Shown here: in pieces, positions 34,264-45,660 of the stretch
How positions within the stretch are numbered: position 1 is the first letter of the stretch
How the letters are laid out: each line of letters opens with the position of its first letter
From: Celoporthe dispersa
Taxonomy: Eukaryota; Ascomycota; Sordariomycetes; Diaporthales; Cryphonectriaceae
DNA: 64,000 nt
Assembly: GCA_016584495.1 (NCBI GenBank)
Contig: WAID01000001.1
Span: forward strand, 1,674,001-1,738,000
Direction of reading: 5' to 3'
The notes under the pieces: generated by a model
Told to the model about the DNA's origin: nothing
The model's input: the letters and a program-made list of their open reading frames with translations, nothing else
Database searches by the model: none
Translations under genes and position numbers: made by a program

Positions 34264-36263
34264 TGAACATGCTGGGGGTAAAATAGCCTCTCTGCGCGAA
34301 ACTGCTAAAAAAGAAAGAAAAAAATGAATCGAGATTCGCGAGCTCGTAAAACCCCGGCCGCGCGTGTGAGAGAGTGAGTGAGAAGGGAGTGTGTGTGGTG
34401 TGTGTGTGTGCGGAAAAAAGTGCAGACTGCAACGATATGAGCCTGGACAAACGTCGTAGGAAGGGTATTGGGACTAGTTGAATGACCTGGCATGTGTACT
34501 ATGGTACACACACACACATACACGCAGGCACGCAGCGCATGCAAGCACGCAGACACACACACACGCGCGCTCGCACACGCTACGACAACAAATGATGTGC
34601 ATAAAACCAGGATCAAATCAGCATGCCAGTGCCAACTGTTCCCCCTCCTCCTCCTCCTCCTCCTCTCAGCCGAACCAAGAGGGGAACGAGGAAGTAAGTG
34701 ACACCCGTGGACACAACACACACACCCACACCCCACTGTCTTTTGTCTCAGTGGACGCTGTTGCGCCTCATTCTTGTCGGCGCGTCGGGAAAAGGTGGTA
34801 TTTTCAGGTACAGAAAGATCAGGATGAACGTTGCAGGTCTGCTAATGAGGAGAGAGGAAGACCCCTTCTTCGGAGAAAATGAGGACCCAATAAGAGGAAG
34901 AGGGCGTTGGTAGCATGAGAAGAGTGAGGGAAGCCCCTGCGAGGGAAAACATCCTCGCTGGTTCGTCTTTGTCTCGCCAGGGCCAGCTTTTTTTTGGGGG
35001 GGGGGGCGGGTGGGAAAAGGCCCCACGGAAACTTGGCACGGAGAGGAGGGAGGTCCGACCTCCCTCTCTCTCTGTCTCTCTCTCTCTCTCTCTTTTCCTG
35101 ATACTGGGAGCCCGGAGTAGGCGTCGCCCGAACAAACCTTCGATCCTCCTCTCAGAGGGAGCGGTGAGCACTCCACATGGGCTGCGCGTCCCAATGGCCC
35201 GGTCCAAAAATGGATCTGGCCCCATCAGAACCCTCTCGTGTACCGTCTGCTGCAGCGTCTGGACACTTGCAGTGTGGTATGAGGGGGCGTTCCAGCCCAT
35301 CAGGAGAGCCATTGCACAGCAGCCGCTGTCAGAAGTTCACTGCAGCAAGACTAGTCTTGGTTTCTTCTTTTTTTTTTGCCTCTTGGTCAGCTGCATTGCA
35401 ACAGCAGCCAGGCGGCGGCGTTACAGCGAACGGACGAGAAGAACCAGGAAGAATAAGATGTGCGTTGTATGCCAATAACGCCACCCAAAATTAAAAAAAA
35501 AATAATTAATAATAATGGGACCCTGTAGCCTTGTTGTGTAGCGGTGTCAATCTGACTCCCTGTCAGCCGGCAGGCCTCAGGTTGAGAGGCGTCCGCTCCT
35601 GGTCCTGAAGGCATAGCGTGCCAGCACCAAAGAGAAAGAAGAAAGAAAAAAAAGAGACAGAGAGAGAGAGAGAGAGAAGTGAGGCGGGCAGCTGCATAGG
35701 TGGTCCGGGAAAGAAAACATTTGTGACGATCTTCGCGCGTGGGACGGTCACTCTGGTCATTCCATCCCATGCGCTCAGGTCGTGATTGGCTGAGGCCGAT
35801 TCGCCTTACTTTGATCAGGCTTCGTGGCGTTGATCGTCCCTCTGCGACGTATCTTGCATGTACCAAGAGGTGGCTATAATAGTTCATGCCTTATTCCCAG
35901 GGCTTTCTTGATGCGGTAGGGTGCGGCCATTTGCCCCAAAACTGTCCCAGATTCCCGATGGTACGATTGCTGCTTATACGGGGGAGTAAGACTTTCTCAG
36001 AGGCTGTGGCGAGAGATGAAGTCGGGAGCGATGGTTGCACGGCATACAAGCTGTTTCAGGGGCGGGCCACTCGGGGCCCCAAGGTAGCCTACTCGATTCT
36101 TGGTTGTGCACCAGTGCATGCAACTTGCCGCCGTACCTATGTACTATGGTATGAACCGGCAGAGCCGCTGGGGGGCCAGGTTCTCGATGCGCTATCGCAA
36201 GCTTCGGAATGGGAAATTGCGTTGTCATATATATTTCCGAGCATATGCACGTTGATCATGTGC

Positions 36264-36303
<40 letters not shown>

Positions 36304-36871
36304 TGTCTGTCTACACTGATCTTGACTGGGTCCACATGGAATCGAATCTTGAAGTCAGCCTACAGTTGCCACCTCACGGGAAATGTTTGTATGGTTCACG
36401 GTGGTAGCCTCGACGGGCGATCTCTGCCTCGACATGTTCGGTTTTCCTGTTGAGCTGATCGGTCCACGGCTGTGTGTCGGAGCCTCTAAGCGACCCGGGG
36501 GACATCTTTCGTGTTGCCGTCTCAATGGTATGTCCCACGGGGGACCTGACTCGTATCAGTAGCTGATCACAAGGAATACCTGTACCAACATGTATTATAG
36601 CGCCGTCGCTGGCCTCGAAATACGGATCGCCGTCAGACAAGGTCATCGTTGGTTATCTGCACCACTTCCAAGAGAGAAGGGGGAAAAAAAGCAAAGGAAA
36701 AAAAAGAAAGAAAAAAAAGCAAGGCAGTCTGTTGCGTTTCACGAGGCGTCGGTTCCTGTCCTGTTGTTGCCCTTGGACCACAATAGATGCCGGCGACTGC
36801 CTCGTTTCTTCTTATTCAGCCGCGGGCCTTGACTCGGGTCTCATGTGAAGCAAGCATGGAAATGGGCCCCG
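34264..36871. other. 2.6-kb intergenic region with several dinucleotide tracts
   Basis: Promoter side of the SprT-like gene and 3' flank of the F-box gene. It carries CA/GT tracts (34388-34412, 34503-34520, 36271-36299), CT/GA tracts (35063-35094, 35655-35678) and an A/T stretch near 35492-35515. Open frames here are repeat-driven and unsupported. Confidence 0.4.
36271..36299. repeat. (GT)n microsatellite
   Basis: An uninterrupted GT dinucleotide run of about 29 bp, visible directly, in non-coding DNA. Confidence 0.9.
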
Positions 36872-38910
36872 CTAGACCCCCAAGCCGAGATCCCGGACGA
36901 ACCGGACCTCGTCAGCCTGCCTCTCTAGTGCTCGCCTCATATTCTCGCTGTGAATCCTTTCCTCCTTCTCCTTTTCCAGCTCGGCGGCCGACCTGGCTTC
37001 CTCCTGGAAATCCTCGGGGCTAAAGGCGGGCGAGGATGTGAACGAGACCAGACCGATGTTCTCTCCCGTCCAGAAGAGCAGGTCATTGTCGTTGACCCCT
37101 GCAGTGGGCTGGTCCTGTGTCGGCAGCAGCTTTCTCGCAATGTCATCGGATCCGGGCATCGAGGCAAAGATGGATGGACCCTGCGTGCGCTCACAGTGGC
37201 CGACTCGCTCGCGCCGGACCTCGGTGAAACCGTCTCTCTCGAACCACTTTATCCGCCCTGACCCGTCTGAGAAGACGAGCCTCGTGCCTTGCGTAGTACC
37301 CGACAGGATTTTCGAGTCGGAAGATGACTGTCGGTTCTTGAAGACGGAATGCGAGAGCCCTCCTGGGAGCGACGTGGGCAGGCCCGACGGGGGCTGCAGG
37401 CCATAGACCTCCAAGGAGCCTTTCGTCTTGTACTCGCCAAATGCCAGAAGTGTCCTCCCGCCAGGCGGTGTCCTCCTGGACGTCTCGAGCTGCCCGAGGG
37501 AGAGCTGACCGTCGCGGCGAAGCTCGCTGTCCAGGGTCGAGAAGGGACCAGCTATCGAGCCCAGGCTGCACAGCCGTGCCCCGGAGTGTATGCTGCCCTT
37601 GATCGAGGGGAACATCCGCCTGTCGTAGAGCAGGATGCTAGGGAAACGACCCGCGACGAAGATCTCATCCGCCATCTCCGTGGCCGTGCCGGGACGCCGC
37701 ATGTGAAGGATGCTCAAAGGTGCTGGGTGTGCCAGAGGGGCGTACGGCGGCAGGGGCGTGTCATCAAACAGCGTCTTGAGGCCTTGTTCATAAAGCTCCC
37801 TCGCACCGAACCCGCTGGAGCCATCCAGCCTCTCCACGCCATCTCGCCAGGATGCAGATCTGGATCTGAAGTCGTGAAGATGTATGCCCGCATTGGTACC
37901 GACGGTGAGCGGGGCCCAAGGGTCCGTTGCAGAAAGGGCTGTGATCGACCAAGGAAATGATTCACACCCCACAACCGCGAGGCTCCTCAAGTCTACCTCG
38001 ATCAGATCTGCTCAAGAGAGTTAGTCGCGAATACTTGCAGGAAAAAGAAAAAGAAGAAAAAGAGAGAGACTGACGGCTCTGTACAGCAAAGAAGGCAAGG
38101 TGTAGTCTGCTGTCTACGCTGACACACTCGGTCACCCCAGAGTCTATTCTCTGGAAACGGTTGTTGGTATCGTCGCCTGAGCTTCCATCGATGTGAAGGA
38201 TCCCGGGCCGGCTCTTCGCAAACACGGCCCCCTTCCTTCCTCTGGCTCCTGTCACGTCCCAGAGGCAGACCGAACCGTCTTCCAGAGGTGCCACCGCAAA
38301 AATGGTCTCCAGCCCATGGATTCCTCGGCCGGGGTCGTCAGGTCGATACAGTGCGAGGCCTCGCGCCTCGATGTAGGTACTCTGCGCACCATCTCTCAAC
38401 AGGGGCTGCTGCAGCCAGTTGACAGCCACCGGGGCGTTCCTCTGGATATACTCATCGTACCAGTTGACACTCTCACCCTCATACGAAGGATCCCAGTTTG
38501 CCAGAATTCGTTTCCGCTCCTTGGTCCTCAGGCCAGCTAGGCCGTGAGCATTAGACACCGCGCCGCTCCCGGTACCCGTCGCCCCCGTAGCCTCGAAGCT
38601 GCTCTCCTGGCCGAGGAGCTGCTGGCGCCGCCGGAGGTTATGGAGGAAGGTGGACTCTTCGAAGCATTTAGACCGCCAGAAGGTATTGTCCCTGCAGATG
38701 CCCAGGATCTTCTTGCATGCCAACTGCAGGTTCGTGGTCTCGGCTGGCTCGAGGACTAGTCAGGAGGCACGAGCGGGTCAGCCAGAACCTCGCTCCACCG
38801 CAGAGCTAGATGGAGCACTAACATGAGAGAATCTGGAGCAGCATCTCGGGGGGTAGCCCCAGTATCCCTCTGGGCTTGACGCCCTCCTGCTCCTGGCCTG
38901 GCGTCTCCAT
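36872..38910 (-). CDS. F-box protein with WD40-like C-terminal region
   Basis: Predicted SCF ubiquitin-ligase substrate adaptor. There are three exons, 38823-38910, 38075-38755 and 36872-38007, with two 67-nt introns (GTTAGT to CTAG, GTCAGT to GCAG). All phases agree, giving 634 aa ending GLGV-TAG. The F-box spans the first junction at about residues 16-60: GILGLPPEMLLQILSFLEP, then LQLACKKILGICRDNTFWRSKCFEE. The remainder has WD/beta-propeller-like blades (FAVAPLEDGSVCLWDV, PLTVGTNAGIHLHDFR, FVAGRFPSILLYDRR, LLAFGEYKTKGSLEVYG, TRLVFSDGSGRIKWFERDG) and a C-terminal coiled region rich in E/K/R. The start at 38910 (METPGQEQEG) is placed just before the F-box; an upstream in-frame ATG at 39051 is possible. 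No frameshift was seen. Confidence 0.85.
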
Positions 38911-40125
38911 CTCGAGGGATCTGGTCAGGCTGTCTCGGGGCTCACTCAACGACCGCTTTCCGGCCCAGCATCCAGCTCCTCGCCAACCCACACGCCCTGT
39001 GAAAATACACCGACTCGGAGCATATACGGAGGGCACCCGGCCAAGAAACAAAAACGCAAAGGCCTAGTCAGGCGATGTGCGGCGATGTGAAATCTGAGGA
39101 TGATCCCGAGGATGCTCGTGTCGACGCGAGAGTCTCGAGCTCCATCGAGGATATAAGCAACAGCCAAGCTAGCTGTCTTTTATCATTGCGGGTGGGAGGA
39201 AAGAAGGTGGTCGTGGGCCTTGTGGTACCTGGCAACTAGGACTAGGATGTCGAGGCGCAGGGTCTAACTAAAGGTGCTACCCAATCCTAGCGGACCCGCA
39301 GCACCGAGTCCCCCGCCGTTTAGCGGATGGGCTCCGCGTCCTACGGGATCTTATCGTAGGTACTTGGCCTGATAAGAGAGGGAGGAGGGGTGGGCCAGGC
39401 TTGATAGGGAGACGCCCTCTCCTCCAGAGCCCGCGCTGAGATTTGACTTCACCTCATTGTCAGGCTGATTGATGGACACGGGTGTCCAGCACCAATATGC
39501 TATGGACCTCAGTTGAGTATCGATCTATGCAGGTCCTGCCTGGCTCTCACAGACACTCTTTTCAATTTTAAATTCCGGTATCCCCTGGGAAGAAGGCATG
39601 CCTATGTTTATGTCGCTCTCAAGTCTGGACAGCCTGGAGGGCTGCACACGCACACTCCCTCTCCATGACAGCTTGATTACCAGTTACACGTCAATGTTTT
39701 TTTCATCATCTTCTTCTTTTCTGAAGTCAGGTTCTCAAATTGGAAGACATCCAATGCGTACTTCCCACAACCTGGGCCTCATGTCTCTATTTCATTTACC
39801 TGTTTCCTTTTGTCCTTAAGCCCAAGGGTATTCTCACTTGGAGATGAGTGCCAATGTTGGTCTCTGGAGCCTGAACATCTCATTTATAAAAAAGTGCACT
39901 TGGAACATGAGCATATTTCAGTAGGTCAATACTGAAAAGCTCTTTTCTACCTGAGCAGAGGTTGATATTGGGACGGAATGACAGGCCAGAGAGGGGAGTC
40001 TGGTTTCCATCCACCTATGTCTTGCCTCTTGAAGAGCATGCTACAAGTCTCTCTATGCCCATCGTAATCTGGTAACTTTGCTAGGCAGAGGCAGCTGTAG
40101 GTAGTTGAGCAAGAAACAGGGGTCC
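38911..40125. other. Intergenic region upstream of the F-box gene
   Basis: About 1.2 kb likely includes the F-box gene promoter. No recognisable coding sequence, tRNA or repeat was found. Confidence 0.4.
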
Positions 40126-40540
40126 ATGGCCCGGCCAGAAGACAGGAAGTTAATGGTGATGCTGTTGTTGCGGTCAGATGGCAGTGAGAAGACCACAACA
40201 GACAAGATAACAATGGCAGATGGCTTGGAAAATCTTGCGACCCCAACAGCCCTGATCAGCTCGAGAGACCTAGCTGAGAGAGTTGTTGTGCACAACTTCA
40301 CAAGGTGAGCGGCGAGTGACTCAGAGATGAGATCTAGTGGGTCACCTTGTTTACTTGCATAAGCTAGGTGAAGGAGAGGGGGTAAAGAACAGGTGTGAAA
40401 GAGATAGCTAACACTATTTAGCAGAGGCTGAGACCGCCGAGTTGGAGTCCGAACCAACCCACCTGCGCCAACAAGCTACAGCTTACAACCTCTTCAACCT
40501 CCTGGAGGAGAAGGCATGGATGGAAGCAGAGAAGAGTTGA
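40126..40540 (+). CDS. Possible small two-exon gene, product unknown
   Basis: An ATG at 40126 opens a hydrophilic, coding-like segment (MARPEDRKLMVMLLLRSDG onward to HNFT) up to a GTGAGC donor at 40305. A GCTAAC branch-point consensus at 40408 and acceptor-like AGCAG at 40420-40424 follow. The downstream segment reads as an acidic helix (AETAELESEPTHLRQQ, then YNLFNLLEEKAWMEAEKS) to TGA at 40540. The two halves do not join in frame with the visible acceptors, so either one base is wrong or the splice differs. No family was recognised. Confidence is low. Confidence 0.3.
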
Positions 40541-40873
40541 TTGGTTGATACTGAAGGAGTAAGAATATCTTCAGAGAACCTCGAAACGGTATGGAAGCAT
40601 CCCCTTTCTCTGCCTCGAGCCTCATGGTCCCACCTTTTTTTCTTTTCTTTCTTTCTCTCCCAATTCCAATCTCCAAGCTCCTGTTGATCTTGTCCCTCGA
40701 CCTTCCATCTTCCTCATCAGCCACCCTGACGTACTACCACCTCCCACCTCCCTCTTCTACCTCCCAGTCAACGTCTGGGCCCGCAAGCCAACCGTCATTC
40801 TGCTCCTCTTCTCTTCCTCCCTCAGATCATAAACACCCCAAGATCTAACCTCGCCTCCACAAAGACGCCAAGA

Positions 40874-41522
40874 ATGTCTTCTTCTTCGACGACGCCAAGT
40901 GCTCGACTGCCCAGCAGCGTCGGCGAGCAGCAGCCCCCAAGTCGCGCCTCCCTCGACGAGGCAGCGAGTGCGGAGCCCAACCCTGACTCCCATGATCCGA
41001 CGACCATCCGAGACGCAGCTCCTCCTCCGCCCATCCCGGAGCGGTCCCTAGCCAGGCTGCCCACGCCACGCCCGCAGCGCTTCCAAAACATACGGGAGGC
41101 GCACACCCACATTGTGCAGTCTCGACACGGGTCGCTGAGTGGGCCAGCAGGACCCCCAGGCGAGGGCGACGCGGTAGGAGATGATGATGATGTTGTTGTG
41201 ACGACGATGACGACGAGGCCCCAGGACGACCACCACCTCGCCACGCCGTCCATGCCACCTCTGGCGCCGGCAGAGGAGGTGATCAATAACAGCCTGAGCA
41301 CGCCCCTGGACGCCGCCTCCCTCCTCGAGCACTCTGCTCCTCCTCAGATCCTCCCGCGCGTGGACCAGGACGCCATGCCGGCCCCGCTCAGCCTGTCTCG
41401 TGCCCCTTCCTCGCAGCAGCAGCAGCAGGCCTCGACCGCGTCCACGACCCAGCAGTTCTCCGACGGCTCGATTGCGCGCATCATCGCTCAGTACGGCGGT
41501 AACTCTTCCTCCCTCCCCCTCC

Positions 41523-41557
<35 letters not shown>

Positions 41558-44096
41558 CACCACCACCACCACCACAACGCCGCCGCCCTCGACGCGCTGG
41601 ACCACGTCATCGATGCCGAGCTCGACCGTTTCATCGGCCAGAATCAGATTGCGGCTCAGGCCAACCACGATACCGTCCCCGTCGTGAGCAGCGCAGCGTT
41701 CTCCCCACACATCACTGCTCGCCGGAGCGCCACCGCTCCCAGGTTCGCCGCGGCGCGTGCTGGGCTGGCGCGTCCTCTGTCTCCCACAACCAACGCGTCG
41801 CCTCCACGCGTCGCCCTGCCCGCCCTGCCTGTATCGGTTAATCCGACCTGCGCCGCGCTGCCCCGACGACCAGATCTTGTCGTCTCTGGTGCTGGTGGAG
41901 GAGCAGGAGGTCGTGGCATCGCTGTAGGTGGGCTGCCGCCGTCGTCTCCATATAGGCCGCTGTCATCGTCTTCTTCATCATCTTCCGAGGTTCCCATCCT
42001 GCAGAGAGACGACGACTTCTCCGATGGCGAGCACAATACTGTCGCCAGGAAGACTGGCGGTGGTGGTGGCGCCTTTGTTGCCGCACAGATGGGACCGCCA
42101 CCAAGCTGGATGCGCTCGACTCGGCGGCAGCAGCAGCAGCAGCAGCAGCAGCGCGATCGTCACAGCACCTCGAGCTGCTATAGCAGCGCGGGCCTGTCCG
42201 AGGCGTCGGACCTGGAGCCGTTCCCGTACGCCAGGTACGAGGACCACCAGCAGAAGCAGGACCAGCAGCGACAGTCTTCTGTGTTTCTTCACCCCTCCAG
42301 GGAGCGTGTGGTGTCGGCGAACCTGCGACAGGTCAGCGGGCTGCCGCGTGCCAGCCAGACGACGGTGTGGTCTGAGGAGGAGGGAACGCCGTCTTCAAGG
42401 TTCTACCAGGGAGGAGGAGGAGTTGGTGGTGTCTTACCTGGGGAGCAGCAACACCACCCAGTACCAGCTGGGTGGAAGAGGCAGGAGGCAGAGGCAGGCC
42501 CTGAAGATGCAGCTGCAGCTACAGGTGGTGGTGCCTTTTATGACCAGGACGCGATCAGGTCAGGATGGAAGATGGGAGCAGGTCTGTCTGCTGCTGTGGG
42601 TGTGAAGGTGCCTGTTATAAAGAAAGGCAACCACTTTGGCGGAGCTGGCCGGAACATGGCGGAGTCTTCCAAGGTGACGACAGCAGGCCAGGCCAGGGCC
42701 AAGACCAAGACGATGTTGACGTGGACATCGACATCACAGGCTGGTGCAGGAGGGCCAACGAATCAAATGACTGGAGATTCTGACGATGACTAGGAGACAT
42801 CGTACACCAGCATGAGAGGAGGTCCTTCGATGCACGGTGCTGGCTTGTCCTTCCACAACAACAGCAACACCCAGCAGGAGGGCACAGCAGCTGGTGCATA
42901 CTTCATTGGCAAGCCTTGTGGTGACAGCCTTGCAGACATCACAGACAATGATGAGCCCCTCCCTCCAGGCCTCCCCCCTCCATGCCTTTGAGAACAGCGG
43001 ACCCTTCCAGAACAAGAACCTCTTGGTTCACCCACCTCCTCCAGGACACATGGGCGACACTGCAGACCTGACATATCGCAGCCACAATGTCCCAGGTGAG
43101 GGGGAGGCCTGTGCTGCTACCCGAGGCTTCAGGCCAGCGAGGAGGACCCGGGCTGTTCCAGAACAGCACCCGGAACTTCTCCAGGCCAGGCCCAGTCCGG
43201 CCAGATGCTACTGCTCCTGGTGGTACTGGTATTGGTGGTGCACAGCAGCCAAGTCGTCGAGCATCCCTGGAGGAGCGATTCTCCCGGCTGAAGAATCCAT
43301 TCTCCAAGGCGACCAAGATCCCCATCCTGTTGCCTGGTATGCAGGAGGGACGGCCAAGAAGGTCCAGGTACTCTAATCTTGAAGACGAGGGCTATGAGAT
43401 GACCTCTCTCCCACCACCTGTGACGCCTCGCGGCCCATCTCAGCACCGGCTCCAGCAGTATGGTAAGAAAACCTCATCACCTCCCCAGACCAGCCTCTCT
43501 GGCTTTTTCTTTTTGGTCTTTCAGCCTTGACCTGACTGACAAGTGTAAACAGGCCCATACGAGGACCGAGGAGACGTCTACAACCCCTACTTCGACGCCT
43601 CCAGCCCACCCGCCGCTCCTCTGCCCCAGGAATCCCTCCCTGCCGCCCACCGCCGGCCCAGAAAATCCACAGCCGAGTCCTGCGACAACGAGTCCGCCCA
43701 CACAGGCCTGGCTCAGAGCCCCTACCTAGACCTGATCGGCCTCTCCGAAGCCCAGGCCCGAGCAGCCGAGCGCCGCAGCCGTGGCCGGGACGAAGATCCC
43801 GCGCAGAGCCTGCGCGCACACGGCGAGGCCTTCAGGCGGGCCCTGGGCGGAAACCGCAGCTACCCGACCAACGTGAGCAACGCGGGCTCGCCGTCCGAGT
43901 CCCCATCTGCTTCTGGTGCTGCTCCTGCTGGTGGCGCTGGTGCTGTCGTGACGCCGTCCAACGTGCGCAGGAACTTCATCCCTCACGGGTTTGCCAGGGG
44001 CGACTTCTCAAGCCCGCTTGCCTTTGGCGGAAGCAGTGGAGATCATGCCTTGCGTAAGGAGAGCCCCAGCTACAAGACACACGAGAGGAAGAGACC

Positions 44097-44176
<80 letters not shown>

Positions 44177-44726
44177 ATCTATAAAGACAATCAAGACAGG
44201 TCATGTTTGCTAACATCCACGCCGGTGTCACAGGAGCTCTAGCCACGCGCGACGACACCCGCCCAACCATCGGCACAGTCACCGGCTCCGACATGACCAT
44301 CACCACCGTCACCCACGCCGACGGCACCCGGAACTTCGAGTTCCACCCCCACCCCGCCTCCACCGCTGGGACGAGATCCGCCGCTGGGGCAGTGGGAGCA
44401 CCGGTGCCGCCCCGCGCTCCACCGATCCCTCCCTGCGCCAGATCCACCGCGGCACCGACGGGCACCACCGCTGGCTGTCTCGAGACGCCGACGAGCGGCG
44501 CAGGCTGTTCTTTGCCGGAACCCTGGTGGCCGCCCTGATGCCCTTCCTCGCGCCCATCGCCCTGTGTGGCGGCTTCAACAGCGCGCTGTCGTGGTTCACG
44601 CGTGGCCAGGTCGACGGGTTCACGCCCACGCAGAAGCGCTGGCTGTTTGTGGAGATGATTGTTGTCTTGATGGTCACGGTTGCTGTGGTTGTGTGGGTGG
44701 CCCTGCGGAATGTGGCTCATCACTGA
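40874..44726 (+). CDS. Large disordered protein with two C-terminal transmembrane spans (frame broken)
   Basis: Long low-complexity fungal protein ending in a membrane anchor. The N-terminal part (from 40874, MSSSSTTPSARLP) is proline/serine-rich with D10-H6, Q8 and S tracts. Later come RRASLEERFSRLKNPFSKATKIPIL and RYSNLEDEGYEMTSLPPP. The C terminus has RRLFFAGTLVAALMPFLAPIA and RWLFVEMIVVLMVTVAVVVWVAL, two predicted spans ending at TGA 44726. Introns are at 43463-43552 (GTAAGA to ACAG) and 44054-44233 (GTAAGG, TGCTAAC branch, CACAG), the second containing a GA microsatellite. Breaks are an in-frame TAG at 42791-42793, apparently replacing TGG in a DDDWET context; an extra C in C6 at 42973-42978; a further +1 near 43095-43150; and a one-base loss near 44358-44370. 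The corrected product is about 1190 aa. No named family was recognised. Confidence 0.65.
44099..44174. repeat. (GA)38 microsatellite inside a predicted intron
   Basis: A perfect GA dinucleotide tract of 76 bp. It sits inside the proposed 180-nt intron 44054-44233 of the preceding gene, between the GTAAGG donor and the TGCTAAC branch point. Confidence 0.95.
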
Positions 44727-45660
44727 AGGATGCATGGCATACAATTGTGTCTTTTTTTTCTTCTCTTTTTCTTTCCTTTTCTTTTCTTCCACTTTCGAGG
44801 CTACACACCTGCCTGCCCTGGAAAGAGAAATGGAAGAGGTAAAAAAGAAGGGGAAGGAAGACAAGTTAACAAAAAAAAGGATAACATGATGAGGGAAGCA
44901 GAGATCTCTCGAGAACCACAGACGGCGACGGAACGGTAAAGGAAAGGAAAGGAAAGGAACGGAACGAATAACGCAACATCACATGGAGAAATCACGGACA
45001 CACATGTACCGCCCATCATCTGGATGGGATTTTGCTTATTTGCGGGAGGTTTATTGTGCGAGTGAAACGGGATGGATTGATTATTGGAACGAAGGAGATC
45101 TGCTTTCCCTCTTACGAGCCTTGGAACAATTTTCGTTCTTTCTATGGCCTGGAAATGGTTTCCATCGGGCCGAAGGATTGGATCGACAAGAAGGACTGAT
45201 GATAACCGGCGCTCATGTGGTTTTGTCTTCTTTTCCCCTTCTTGTTTTCCTCTTTGGCATAGCCGTGGTCGCTGTCCCTCTAGAAAGCCATTTGCTGGGT
45301 GAGCAGCCTGGTGAGTATGGTTGGACGAGGACCTGATTAGTCTTTTGATGAGAGAGACAGGGAAATACAACCAAGAAAAGGAAAAAGAAGAAGAAATATG
45401 GCGTGAAATGGTGACTTGATGTGATAAAACGATGATTTTTTTTCTTTCTTTTCTTTCTTTTTGTTTCTGCCAAAAAGCCAATTGAATGTCGATGGATAAA
45501 TGTCAAGCCCGGTTTTGATGCGCCCCAGCTCCCTCTCAACCTTCCTCTCCCAATGTTCACGTTTATGTATACGCAAAGGACCCTCCTCGCGTCCCTGACC
45601 CCACGTCCCACCCCAAACACCTACCAGATCTCAGATAGAGAGAGATCTCATCACATCAGC
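44727..45660. other. Convergent 3' intergenic region
   Basis: 0.9 kb lies between two convergent genes, with T-rich and GGAAA repeats (44749-44790, 44937-44957). It should contain both 3' UTRs. No gene is supported. Confidence 0.4.

Noticed and set aside
35521..35605. tRNA-Asp-like string with a GTAGCGG segment, CCTGTCA loop and GGTTGAGAGG
   Set aside because: The anticodon stem does not pair, no acceptor stem is present and the B box is degenerate; chance or a decayed fragment.
12207..42793. Reassignment of UAG to a sense codon
   Set aside because: UAG terminates PPZ and the F-box protein exactly at the conserved C termini.
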